The notes under the pieces are model-generated. The model ran no database searches, was not told the origin of the DNA, and worked only from the letters and a program-made list of their open reading frames with translations. Shown here one piece after another: positions 33,501 to 45,400 of a stretch of DNA of 64,000 nt. The position numbers and the translations under genes were made by a program. The DNA lies in the NCBI GenBank assembly GCA_013399875.1, contig VXAZ01000955.1:1-64000 (forward strand), in the 5' to 3' direction. How positions within the stretch are numbered: the first letter of the stretch is position 1; the number at the start of each line of letters is the position of its first letter. This stretch comes from Gymnorhina tibicen. Taxonomy: Eukaryota > Chordata > Aves > Passeriformes > Artamidae.

Positions 33501-36500
33501 GGCAAGCTTATGGTTAAACTATGGAACTGTAGTTTATTCAATGGGCATTATGCCTAAGCTCAGAAAAGTAAGCCTCAAAATCTTGTAGCACACATTTTGT
33601 ACAACTGTTTCTAAGCATCATTGATTTTACAGGTTTCCTGAACAAAGTCCTTTTCCAGCTCTCTTGCAGAAAAATTTTAAGTATAGAGCTGGTGTAAGTA
33701 TTCCAAGTATGCAGTGTGTTCCACTTGAAAATCTCATTGAGAGTTGCAGCAGGTGGAAATGTGTCTATATAGTTAATAGGGAATATGATTGAAACATGTC
33801 ATCAAAGTGGTCTGTGCTACAACGACAATAAAAATACAGGGTTTTGACAGGCAGTTTTCCTATTGAATATAATGTTCATAAGGTCAATCAGAAGGATTTT
33901 AGCTCACTGCAGATTTAACTAACTTCTTAGGAAAGTGTGGAATAATACCCAGAAAGATAATTTTTAGAGGTAAAATAGTGAATAAATGAAGAAGTGGAAG
34001 AGAAAGGGCTAAAGGGAAGTGAAGAATGAAAGTTGTATACATTTGAAGTTTAAAGTGCATTGAAGAAAAATGAAATTAAGCAACCCTGGAAACTAAGATG
34101 CAACAACACTTCATTTAGAGTCCATTCAAAGTAATTTAGCTGGAAGAACTCCATATGGGATTTTAAACTGATTTGAGTAATGAGAATGATGCAGAACAGA
34201 CTAAGGAAACAGACCTTCACTGTACCTGCCTGTTCCCTGTGTTAGAAAGTGCAGGGCTGATTTTCTGTGCATTGTTCGATGTCTCTGCATGCTCAGGAGT
34301 AGTTTTTGGATGATGCTCTGTGCTTTCAGGCTCCTTCATGCTACCCGCTTACACCATGGTGCTTGACTGGACTATCATGTTACTGATGACAGCAGTAATT
34401 TAGACATTTAGTCGGATGTCACTCCTTTCCAAGGAAGAGGGAATCATTCTTAGGATTCTCAAGGCCTGCACGATGTCCTTGATATACCTTATGATATGGA
34501 GACATTCTCAGCTTGGTGACTTTGTTAAAGGATCATGCTAATTTCTTGCCTGAATCTTAACAATTGCCTAAACCCCGAATTTCTTAGGTATATCAGGGAT
34601 GGGAAGGACAGGCATATGCCTGAATCCTGCTGACATGCTGCTGCTGTCCCAGTAAAGCAAGGATTGCAAACTCTCTCTTCAGTGAGCAGCAGACAGATAG
34701 GGCAGTGGCTGGGAGGCACCTCAGCCTTTTGTGTGGGAGAAGATTTTAGTAATCCAAATGTCTTATTCCTTGCAATTTTTTTGAACAGTGTGTAGGAAAA
34801 CATGCTTACCAGGAAAACATGCATTTATTACTCTGAAAAGAATTCAGCATCTGTTTTTCCTCACTCACAACCTACTTTGACAACTTTTGGCTTAACTGAC
34901 TCATTTTAGGCAGATGGAAAATACCAAATATACTTGGCTTGTAAGGAAAATGTTAAAGAATGCTTTTTAATATAAAAAGTTGTTTCTTTCCATTGCATAA
35001 AATGTTTCGGTTCTTACTGAACATATCTAGATGCCAATCAGATAACAGAAAAAAATTGCCTTTTGAGTACCCTGGGTTTTGGCTTTGCAACAGTTTATCT
35101 TTAATGATGTGCAGATGACCAGTTCCTCATCTGGAGGAAGTGGCCTCTTCAGAACTCAGAGATCATTGCTGATCTGGTTCCAGACTGGGTTAACAATAAA
35201 TAAGTTCTTTTTCTGTGTAATTCATTGATGGAGCACTTTCATATGTGTGTTAAGCCGTCAGTGAGAAAGAGGTTCCTATACAGGAGTATTATATTAAGAC
35301 TTCAAGTCAAGACCTGTAGCAGTGCCAATACTTTTCTTTAGTCTATATAGCTGCTCTAAAGGGTGAAAACAAAACCTTTCAGACACATACTGCTTCAGGT
35401 CACATCTAAGAACAGATCCACATGAGTATAGACTGAGAAGCTATGCTGTGCTTTACTTTATTAGGTGTGTACTATTTACTAGGGTTCTTTTTTGACCTTT
35501 TTCAATTCCATTACTCCTCATAAAAGTGAATCCAGTAACCAGAAAGATGAACAGAAAATATATTTTAAGGAGACTGTGTTTTAATTAGGTATTTTGGACT
35601 TTCAGGAAAATTTGGCAAAGCTGAAATGAATTTGCAGGTTATTTGGTCCATATGAATCTGTGCTTCTGCTAAGACCGTAAGCTGAGAAATTTTAGGCAGC
35701 TTTATTCACCCTGAATAATCCAGCTTGCAAATAGCAAACTTTAAATAGTCTGCTTCTGTCTACTGAAATCAATATTGTAGAGATTGTAGAGATTTGATTT
35801 GATTTTTTTTCCCCTAAAAACACTTGTACTTATACAAATGTCAAGGCTTAATTCTACTTTAAGTTCTTTTATATCCAGAAATGACCTGGCATCATAGGAA
35901 CTGTTCTGAACTTTTGGCAGTATGGGAAGAAGATAGTCCTAAGTGAAGGAAATGCAAGAGATTTCTGTTATTTGTTAACAATTCTCCATGTATATAGTTG
36001 TCTAAGAGCTCTTGTAGGATTTGCTAACTATTTTTGTATTTATTAATTATTATCCTGGGGCTGTATCATAAGATGTCTCATATGCTTCTACCTTGTCTTG
36101 ACACAAATTAAAAAGTCCAGGTTGCCATTTCCTTTACAGAAAACCAATCTATTTTACTAATAGGAGTGCAATAGCACTCCTATTACGTTAAAGATTATGT
36201 ATATGTATGCCAACTCTGTTCCTTAATAAATATTCCTTTAATGAGAGTGGGCAAAATTATCATGCCCTCATGATTCTGAAATGCATTTTGGCACTGCACA
36301 TTATCTCATGTTTTGTCTGTTCATATACCCTACAACTCCTTTCTGACTCACAGCTGTAAGTCCAGGATATAGAATATTACAACTTGCTTCAGGCAGTACA
36401 GCAGTCACAGAAGTAAAAGCTTTGCTGGGTGGTATCCTCTCCTGGAATGCAATTTATGGCTGGTGATCAAGGACAAGTAGGAAGCCAGGTGTCTTCACTC

Positions 36501-39189
36501 TGACAGCTTCAGCCACAGGATTGAGGCCAGTTGCAGGAAAACTGTTTGGAAACAGAGGTCTTCTCCAACTTACTGCGTTCAGAGTATGTGACAAGGCAGG
36601 ATGTTGTACCTGTTCAGAAGCTTTAATAAAACTCCTGCAGTGGAAGGGCTGAGTGGAAACAAGAGGAACCAAAGTGGCAGGACTGGCTGAATGAGATGCA
36701 CCAAAAGGTTCAATTGAGAATTAGACAAGATGTGACACAAGTCAAAGCCAAACTAAAGAAAAGCAGAATGCTAAATATACTTGCCATTCTTCTGTTTGGG
36801 TTAGGGGTGAAGGAGTTTTGGGGGGCAGGATATTTTTGCACATTTTTTGCTGCAGGGGGTGATGAGTTGAAAGGGGAAGAAATAACAGATGGATCTCAGG
36901 AAGAATTATTATGAAGCACTGAGGCTGTCTTTGGGAAGATGAGACTGAGGGGTTGGTGACAGTTACAGCTTTTCAGCACTTTCACTTTTCCAAACCAAGC
37001 AACCAAAGGGAAGTATAATTCTTAAGCACTTAAAGCTCCTTAAATTGATATTTTAGGATTAATTTCTTTGATTCCTGGCTTTTCACATAATTGAACATAT
37101 TTCATAAGGGAAACCACTACAAGAAAGTTCATGACATCCATTATATGAAGCATAGTCCATGAAGATACCTGATTAGACAAGTCCTGACCACAGAAGGAGG
37201 CATTAAAAAACTGTCCAACTGAATGAGATACTTTACTGTGCCAACTTCAATCTACCATTTCTATCAGCCCTAATTATAGTCAGCTAATTCTGTTAGCTTC
37301 TTTAATACATTCTAAGCTACAATACTTACAAGCTAAGAGCAAGTACTGCCCTTTAATGGAGTTACCATTTTCAGAGCAACTTTCTCACTCTATCAAGAAA
37401 ATAATTATTCATTATTTTTGCCATGATGGAAGTTTGCTGGGGTTTTTTTCTATTATTGGAATATCTTACACCAAAAACCAAACAGCACTTTGTTTACTTA
37501 ACAATATTTGCAATTTATCATCAGATTAAAAAAAAAAAAAGTGAAAAAACTTACGTGAAAAGGAAAGAAATAGCTTGATGTTCAATTCTTGGTGAGGTAT
37601 AGAAGTCACTGTAATAAGATATTGTGCTTGCTCCATCACACCAAATGGTAGACAAAGTGCACCTGTAGGCTGTTTTTAAATGTTAGACTGCTATTCAGAG
37701 AAGTGATGCTCTCCACTGTAGTCAGCAACTTGGCAAATCAGAATGAAATCCAATAATTTTTCCTTTTTTGGAAAGAGAATAAGCAATGGGAACTATAAAG
37801 TTGGAAATGAGGCTGAACCAAAAAATCTTTATCTGAGTTAGTTCATTTTTTAGCAGAGTTTGAAAACTTTTATGCTAAAAATCTCCCAAATCTATATTAC
37901 CTACAGTATTCTATGTATCTTTTTGATCATACAGGTGTGTGACAATTATACACTATGATTAAACTGTCAGGCAAGAATTGCATTTAGGAAAGTAGTGGTA
38001 CTGTTCTGATGCAATACCTCAAGAGGCAATTCTTGATGCATTAATTCAATACAATAGGCTATTATTGAAAGGTATGTTTCCTTCAAATATTCCCACTAAA
38101 GTCAATACGTGTAAAAAGGTGCATTTTCTACATAGAACAACATCAGTTTCTACCTGAGGATGTTTCTAGGCATTGCATATACTTATATACAGATTTAAAT
38201 CTCATGCTTGCACCACTCAGATAAACCAGAATGTTGCTTCCTCTGTGATGCAACACAGGCTAGAATTTAGAAGAAAGGAAATGGAGAGAGGCTTCCATTT
38301 GTGATAAAAATGGTGGGGGAGGGGGTATAAACTTGTGTCACAATGTCAGTACTGTGTGTCACACATCTATTCAGGCCTGTATAGACAAGCAGTAATATTC
38401 TTAGAGAGGTAAGAAACAGACAAGAGTGTTACAAGGGGCTATTATCCTTAAACAGTAGAATCCTTACAGAAAAACAGTTTGATGAAATGTGGGCTGGAAA
38501 GTGACGTTATCAACAACTGTGGCAGAACTTTGTTGCAGCAAGCACATTTCTGAGGTTTGCTTTCTGCTTAGATGTACTGAAGAGGTGTAAAACTTAGAAG
38601 TTGAGGCAAATAATATTTTAGCCTTTAAAACAGTTATTCGTAGTTCTTTCTCAAAGTTTTTGAGGTAATCTGGGGCTTTTTCAGTGCTGTGTGGTAGTCA
38701 AAGAACACGGAAATTCCCATAAAATTGTGGGCAAGGAGAACCAAGGGTCAGCCCAGAAAATGAACAGGAGACACAACAAAAGTTTCCAAAGCAAGGAAAG
38801 GAGCACTGAGGACTGGAAGATTTTTCCAAGCAGGTAATTGCACTGTCCTGTTGCTGTAGTCTCAAAGAAAGGGAATTACTTTCTACTCATTTATTAGAGG
38901 CTTCAGACTCAATTGCCCTTGAGTCCTGTAAAGGGCATTGTCTTCTTTCTACCCAAAGGTGCCATGCAGCAACACTGGCATATACTTTAACTGAAGCCAA
39001 ATGAAGAAGAGAGACAACTCTATAAAAAGCAGAGCGACACAACAGTAAGAAGCTGGAAAAGAGGAAGGAAAAAATTGGGAAACAAAGGTAAAAAAGAGGT
39101 TAAAGAGTACAGAAAACTGGACAAATAAAACAGATAAATTGGCAGAAGAGAAGAAAAATTAAGTTTTTGATGGGATAAAACTTCACCCC
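33501..39189. other. AT-rich non-coding DNA, no gene seen
   Basis: No gene or repeat body recognised. A strong palindrome lies at 36158-36185. Runs of A occur at about 37530. Confidence 0.5.
36158..36185. repeat. perfect inverted repeat, 12-bp stem, 4-nt loop
   Basis: TAATAGGAGTGC (36158-36169), loop AATA, GCACTCCTATTA (36174-36185). All twelve pairs are Watson-Crick. Too short for a normal pre-miRNA. It could extrude as a cruciform or be an element end; function unknown. Confidence 0.85.
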
Positions 39190-39536
39190 ATGGTGTAGAG
39201 ACATCACAAGACCCATAGCACAAGCCTGTGCATTGGTGAGACCATCCCTAGGGATAGAAATTCTCTCTAGGTTATGGTGAACAGAAAAGACCTCTCCCAT
39301 GATGCTTTGTTCCAGTATGTAAATCTACCCCAGTTGTGCTTCCCCAGCTGTCCTCCCCACCCCCTTATACCTTATCTTTTCTTTCCCTAGAAAATTCTCT
39401 CTTCCCTGCTCTCCCGTTGGCCCTTGTTCCCTGCTGCTACCTCAGATTTTCCTCATTGGCTCCCGTACCCTAGTCCTGCCTATGTACCACCCCTGTGCCC
39501 TCAGACCATTGGTTCCTGATGCTTTCCCCACCCCCG

Positions 39537-39543
39537 TATATAA
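39537..39543 (+). promoter_or_regulatory. TATA box TATATAA
   Basis: Preceded by two ATTGG motifs within 90 bases and followed by a poly(A) signal about 200 bases downstream. Confidence 0.45.
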
Positions 39544-39746
39544 TCCTAGGTCCCCCATTTTCTGTCTCTTTGCAGTTGATCTGTCAAAGAAGCTGTCGGG
39601 TGTGTGAGCGTCTGTGTGAATGCAGTGGCTGCCGAGCAACTTTCTGTTGGAGTTGGTTCAGGAGGTCATAGCACCCCGCCAGAACACCCCCCGGAACCGA
39701 CACCACAGTTGTCTGTAAATAAGTTTCCAAACATACTTATTCCTGT

Positions 39747-39752
39747 AATAAA
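39747..39752 (+). promoter_or_regulatory. poly(A) signal AATAAA
   Basis: Canonical hexamer in the LTR-like block. Confidence 0.45.
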
Positions 39753-39790
39753 GCTTTTTAATTTATTGATGTTATGTTTACTAGTATAAA

Positions 39791-41053
39791 GGAAGATCAC
39801 TTTGCATATAAATCAAGCAAAGAAATTAGTAGTATTAGTAGAACTGAAAATTAGAACCAAACCCTTATTATTATACATGTAAATGTAACAGAACAAGAAA
39901 GAATAATAATGTGGTTAAAGTTGTTACATACCCTTCTTAGTTCGTACCTGTTCTCTTGATGGTATGGTCACCCTTCTCCAAAGCCTGTGCCTGGTGACAG
40001 GGCAGGTGTTACGATGAGTCCAGCATCTGGAATCCTCTCCAAAAGGAATATAGCATGGATGTTGATTCCTCCTGGGATCCACTTGGAGTATTTTTTAAAT
40101 GTTTTTTTTTACATCTTTCCCTTTTTCCAGGCGCTTGACATTATATATGAATTCACTACATGATGCCTTTATGTTTGGTTAGTACTATCTATTTATTTTT
40201 TTTCTTTGCTAAACCATGTATCAGTTTTGTACAGTTCCAGATCTGCATCTCTCTTAGTGACCATCACTGAGTTGCTTGAGGCTCTTTGTTCTACAGTGCC
40301 AAGTCTGTGCCCCATCTCTTATTATCCCATGGCTATGTGTTTTAGTAGTCCTTTATACAACATCTTGTGTCTTCACTTACGCCAGCGCTTCTCTGCTCTA
40401 GATTGTTGTGTTACAGTTGTAAATGTTTCATGTTACACTAAATAACTGCTCCTTAGGTTTACCGGTATAAAACTCATTGGCAAATACTGCTTTCAGTTAC
40501 GCCAGCCTGTCATCAGACAGTTGAAAGAACTTGGACACAGCAAGTCTCTGCGAACTCAGCCATTGCAAACTCCGTACAAAGCTGGTGGTTTGTTACTGCC
40601 AGTCATAACACTGTTATGAAGCCGTAAGACTACAGTGTTTTCTGTAATCCTACCTTGTGCTCTGTGATGCCACTCTTTTCTGGGTTTCTTCTGTCTGTGT
40701 ATGTATTGGGAAATTGTACAGGTGCTACCTGGGAAGCTGGATTAGTCCTTGCTTGGCCGGTGATAAATGGAAGTTGATCGATGCCAAATATAATAATATT
40801 TATATTATATATAATAATAATTATAACCTATACAACATTTGTAGGGTGGAAAAAGGCAACTGTTACAGCACTTGAAATATGATACAGACATTTTGAAAGT
40901 GTTTAGCAACCACATGGCAAACCCAGGGCCCTTGGATAGGCACCAAGATTCTTATAGGTTAATGAACAGAGCTGGAGAATTGTGAATCAGTCTGGAGGTC
41001 TTGTACTAGCTTTTAAGGGTTGTTGAGAAAGTGGCCATCTCATCCATCTGCTC
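39791..41053. other. non-coding DNA, no gene seen
   Basis: Includes an AT microsatellite at about 40787-40830 and two occurrences of TTACGCCAGC (about 40377 and 40498). No gene recognised. Confidence 0.5.
40787..40830. repeat. (ATA/TAT)n AT-rich microsatellite
   Basis: AATAATATTTATATTATATATAATAATAA-like composition, read directly. Confidence 0.8.
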
Positions 41054-42420
41054 TTGCCAAGGACTTCCTCCTGCTGGGCTGATGAAGCCCAGACAGGTGT
41101 GCCTGGGAACATGGGGTCTCTGTCCTGCCTGAGGGACACATCTGCTGCTCTCCCATTTTCTGGTTCAGCCAGAGGTGAAGCTGAGCACATATCCCAGGGA
41201 CACACACACAGACATGAACACGGACACGCACAGAGGAGGCACACACAGAATACTGAAACAGCTGGTCACACAGCCTGCCACAGGCAAGGCAATGCCTTCA
41301 ACATCACACGAAGAGAAGAATCACATAAAACACAAACACAGATGAGTACCCTCCTTCTCTTGGGCTGGAAGAGGGAGGATGTCACTAGTGCAGTGCACAC
41401 AAGATACTCTCCAAGTTTAAAAGCACATACTCGTTTGCAGGTCCTTCAAGTGTCATCATACCCACTCTGTTCATCCATCCACTCTGCCAGTATCCTGGAC
41501 CCACTTTATGGGCCCCTTGCCCTCTCTGGCTGGCTCAGCTCAGTGCTCTCCAGGAAACATGTGGCATTCACATCTTTGTTCACAGACACCCCTACACTCA
41601 CAAGTATCCCTGGCTGGCTAGTGCAGCCTGATGTTAGCTAGTGAATACACACACACACACATCCCTCCCACATGTTTACTGGGTTTCAGGACGATACTGC
41701 CACTTGACACTTACCAGCTGGCACAAGACCCATGGGCTGTGACCAGCAGTCTGCTTCAGCTGCCAGCACTGAGCATCTCAAACAACTTTTGTCATGTCAG
41801 TTCCTCCACAGGTGGTTTTAAGGGTGGGTACCACTCCTGCTCCAGTGAACGGAGGTTAAAGACTCCAACTAACTCCAGTCCCTGGTACTATGACACCACT
41901 CACTCCAGCAGCTGACACCACAAGTCAGAGTTGCCTATAGCTTCAGCCTGACTCCTGAGGTTGGCCCCAAATTCACTCGCACACAAAGGTCTTGCCCGTA
42001 GCTGGCACTTAGTCCTTGCAGCACACATATGGAGAGATTGAAGCGTGAGGTTTTGCTGAGATAATTAAGACAAGATTTAGCAAAAAACACAAGAAGATAG
42101 AACAGACTGTGGTGATCAGGTGCAGGGCTCAGCCAGAAATGAGTACAGACTTGTCCGGTGTTAAAAGAGTGAGAAGCCCCTTTAATAACTCTTTTCTGCC
42201 TACCTCCTGCTGTTTGTCCTTGTGGTTTCCCTCCCTCTTACACAAACAGGGATTTGTATACCTCTCCCAGCCCAGGCTCCAGGATCTCTCCTGGTTTATA
42301 TTAATATCAGGTGCAAAGTCCATGTTGATCTTCCTGCAAAGGACATCTGCTGTTTCTTGCTAGCCCATCAACTGATGTGATTGGTGAGGTTGTCTCTTGT
42401 CATTGTCTCCATTTTTAGTT
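41054..42420. other. GC-richer block, unclassified, possibly a decayed retroelement
   Basis: Higher G+C than its flanks, rich in CA dinucleotides, with a (CA)n run at about 41646-41661. It holds the longest repeat-free open frame in the window (195 codons, 41054-41641, plus) and another of 94 codons beginning near its end. Both translations are rich in S, T, H and L with no domain I recognise, and neither has splice or promoter support. The composition and block edges suggest an old dispersed repeat, but I cannot name it. Confidence 0.3.
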
Positions 42421-45400
42421 TGTTAGACATGAATATCTGTATATTTTGTTCTGGCTTCCCTTTTTTCACTCAGTTTCCCAATTAACCCCATCCATTATCA
42501 GAAAACTCTGTTGGAACAAACATTCTTGTGCTCTTACTTGTCCTCATCTATTACTGTGAATGGGCAGACTTGATTTCTCTCACTGTTTCCTATGTTATTC
42601 AGGTTTGTGTCTCTGAAGTTTCTTGTTTACAGCTTCCTCCTTTCCTTATTACCCACTTTTTGAATAGAAAAAGCCCTTGGCCAGATGCCCTTAAAGGAGC
42701 AGACAGTCTCCTACACACCATAACAATATCTAAAAAACATAACATAAACAAATTGCTGCAATGGCTGCTGATAAACTGTTAAGTCAGCATTGTTTACATT
42801 TGATGAGATGGTTCACGTTCAGCTATCTCAGTGTTTCTTGGTCACTGGTGAAGTGAAAATTAAGGGTCCTACTCTGGTGGCATAACAATGAGAACCATTC
42901 AAAACAAGCGTGACTATGTGAAACTTAAAGAAACTTGAATCCAGCCAAATAAATTAATTAATATTTAATATTTTTACATAGTTTAAGCTTGAATTACTCC
43001 CAACAGTCATTACTACAATTTAATTTCTTTTGGCCTGCACTAACACCATTTCATTGCAGCACCTCAGTTTAGTGGTTTCCTTTCTGTTGTTTGCTCAAGA
43101 GCAATGAGATGACACATCTACACGTGCAAGGAGTTACCGTGCAATTCTCCTTCTTAATCTATGTCTCTTTCTCCTCCCAAGGATCTTACAGGTTTTCAGC
43201 TAGATATCCCCCTCTTTTATTTAGAAAATAATTATTCTGATCAACCCCATATCAAATCTCAGGCTCTGTGGCTGAGAACTCCTCTAGGATTTGTAAGTGA
43301 ATGAGTTACAGAAATAGGACATCTGGGTGACATATCCATTTTCTTAAACGATTTGGGTTTTTCCTATTGGGTTACCATATAACTTTGTAAAATATTCTAT
43401 TGAACTATACTTTCTAATTGTCCTCCAAAAAAAACTTTTCTTATTTTGAAGTTTACCTACTCACTTACTGATGCCACCAGTTTTTCCTGACTTAGCTGTA
43501 ACATCTAGCTATTGGTTCGAAGACAAGATGGCATTTTATGAAATTAAACTTCTCAAATTTCTTCATGATTCATGTAAAAAAACTATATAGACCAATACAA
43601 GGACACTGCTCATTTTCTACTTGGGCCAGTCTTATCAGATTGAATCAGAAATTTTCAGGAACTCTTTAAGCATAGTTTCTAAAGCTGTTTCCATCTGAGT
43701 TAGGGTAAAATTTGCATTGCCCTGAATGACCCCAGAGATAAAGTAACAGGCTGAATCACTTTTAAAAAGTTCTGCATAGTTGAATTTCATGTCTATTAAG
43801 TCTGATCAAAGACTGACTTGGGCTACCCAAGAGTTTTCTTACTTCACCAAGCATATCAGGGCAAGGGATAAAAGGAAGAGTTCGCTTCCATTTTTTATAT
43901 AGATAATTATGGATAAATATTCTCAGTAGAAAGTATAGTGACAGCATGCAATATTCATTACTCTACAATTACCTTTTCTTGACTACTTGAGTCTGTTGGT
44001 CAGATTGCAGAAGGGTGCTATCATGTTGAAGAAAACTATCATGCCTGACTCCCAGTGTTCATCTCCTAACCTATGACTTCAACTATCAATAGTCAGTAAT
44101 TATTCAGTTTCACTTCCCCTGTAATAGAGTGGCTGGTGAAGAAGAGCACTGCTCTTCATTGCAACTGCACAACTGATAACAGAAAGTCAGATTGCTAAAA
44201 TTACTCCTTTGCTATAGATCACATCCAATTCCCTAGGTTTTAAGGAAAAAGATCCATTTTCTGGTGTGTCCTTTCTTTCTTTTTGAAATTGAAATGTAGG
44301 TTTAGAAGCAGAAATACTATTATTATATAAAGTACCAAATGACTGACATTCATAGAAGGTAGCTTTAATCAGAACATATTGTTGTTGATGTGGCACAAAA
44401 TCAAAATGAAAGGTCACGGATACAGTGACAAACAGGAAACTAAGTTGTGTCTTTCTAAAACTGTATTCATAAAGGTGAATCACCTTTGTAATTTTCAGAG
44501 AAAGATGTCCCTCTTTTGCTTTATCCTCTTGCCTGCAATATTTGCTCTGACATAAATACAGTTCTGACATACCTTGAACAAGAAAAGAGACCTCCAGTAT
44601 AGTATTATTCCCCAAGGTAGGATACTGCTACTACATTGTGGATAGTTCTTGAATAAAGCTAAAGTGCAAACTGAAGAACTGAAGTGCTGCATAGGATAAA
44701 CAACCGCTTTTCCCCTGAGAAAAGTATGTGGAATTTCTCGCCTATATGGCATAAACTGCAATGAAACAGAGTAAATCCATATTAACTTTTAAACCGAAGT
44801 AATGTCTTTGTACTTGACATTCTTCTGTGTGCAAGGACATAATACAGTCAATAAAAGAAAGCCCTTGGCCAGGAACATTGTTTATAAAAACTGGTAGCTT
44901 TTCTGGCAAGGGAACAAAAAATCTCATCTAGGGTGGGAGGTTTCCCTGAACTGTCACAGTGCTGAAAAAAACACTAGTAAAAAAAGTGTTCTCTTTGTTA
45001 ATAAGACTCTTTTACTTCAAGGTGCCACTGAAATCCTAACCAATATCTAGAAAGAGAGTCCCTGACAAGGGCCTGTTAGAAAAAGAGGGAAGTCAATAAA
45101 AGTAAAGTGTAAGTGTAACATTAATGGCAGGTTCTTGTAGCCATTTTCCCCCAAATTATACCATTCCTATTCAAATACCATCTTGAGAGTCTCAGACAGT
45201 GTCAAGTGCAATCATTGTTATTGCAGTTGCCAAGGTAATCAATTGAAATCATAATGAAGGGAACAGAAGGAAATCAATAGAGTCTGAAATTACAAATAAA
45301 GAGAAGCTATCGTTTAAAAGCATTTGGCTGAAATCTTCCATATTAATGGAGTCAGAAATGGCTGTGTCATTCAGAAGCAGTGTGGTGCATAATTCACTTG

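Larger units (their letters stand above)
39191..39790 (+). mobile_element. solo LTR-like block with promoter and poly(A) signals
   Basis: A C/T-rich upstream part leads to two inverted CCAAT motifs (ATTGG at 39455-39459 and 39508-39512), a TATATAA box at 39537-39543, then about 200 bases of transcribed-region-like sequence and AATAAA at 39747-39752. This compact order is typical of a retroviral LTR (U3, R, U5) on the plus strand. Both edges are guesses; no TG/CA pair with a matching duplication was found. The 61-codon frame at 39604-39789 (rich in PPEHPPEPTP) lies in the R-like part and is probably chance. Alternative: a promoter with a short non-coding RNA. Confidence 0.5.
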
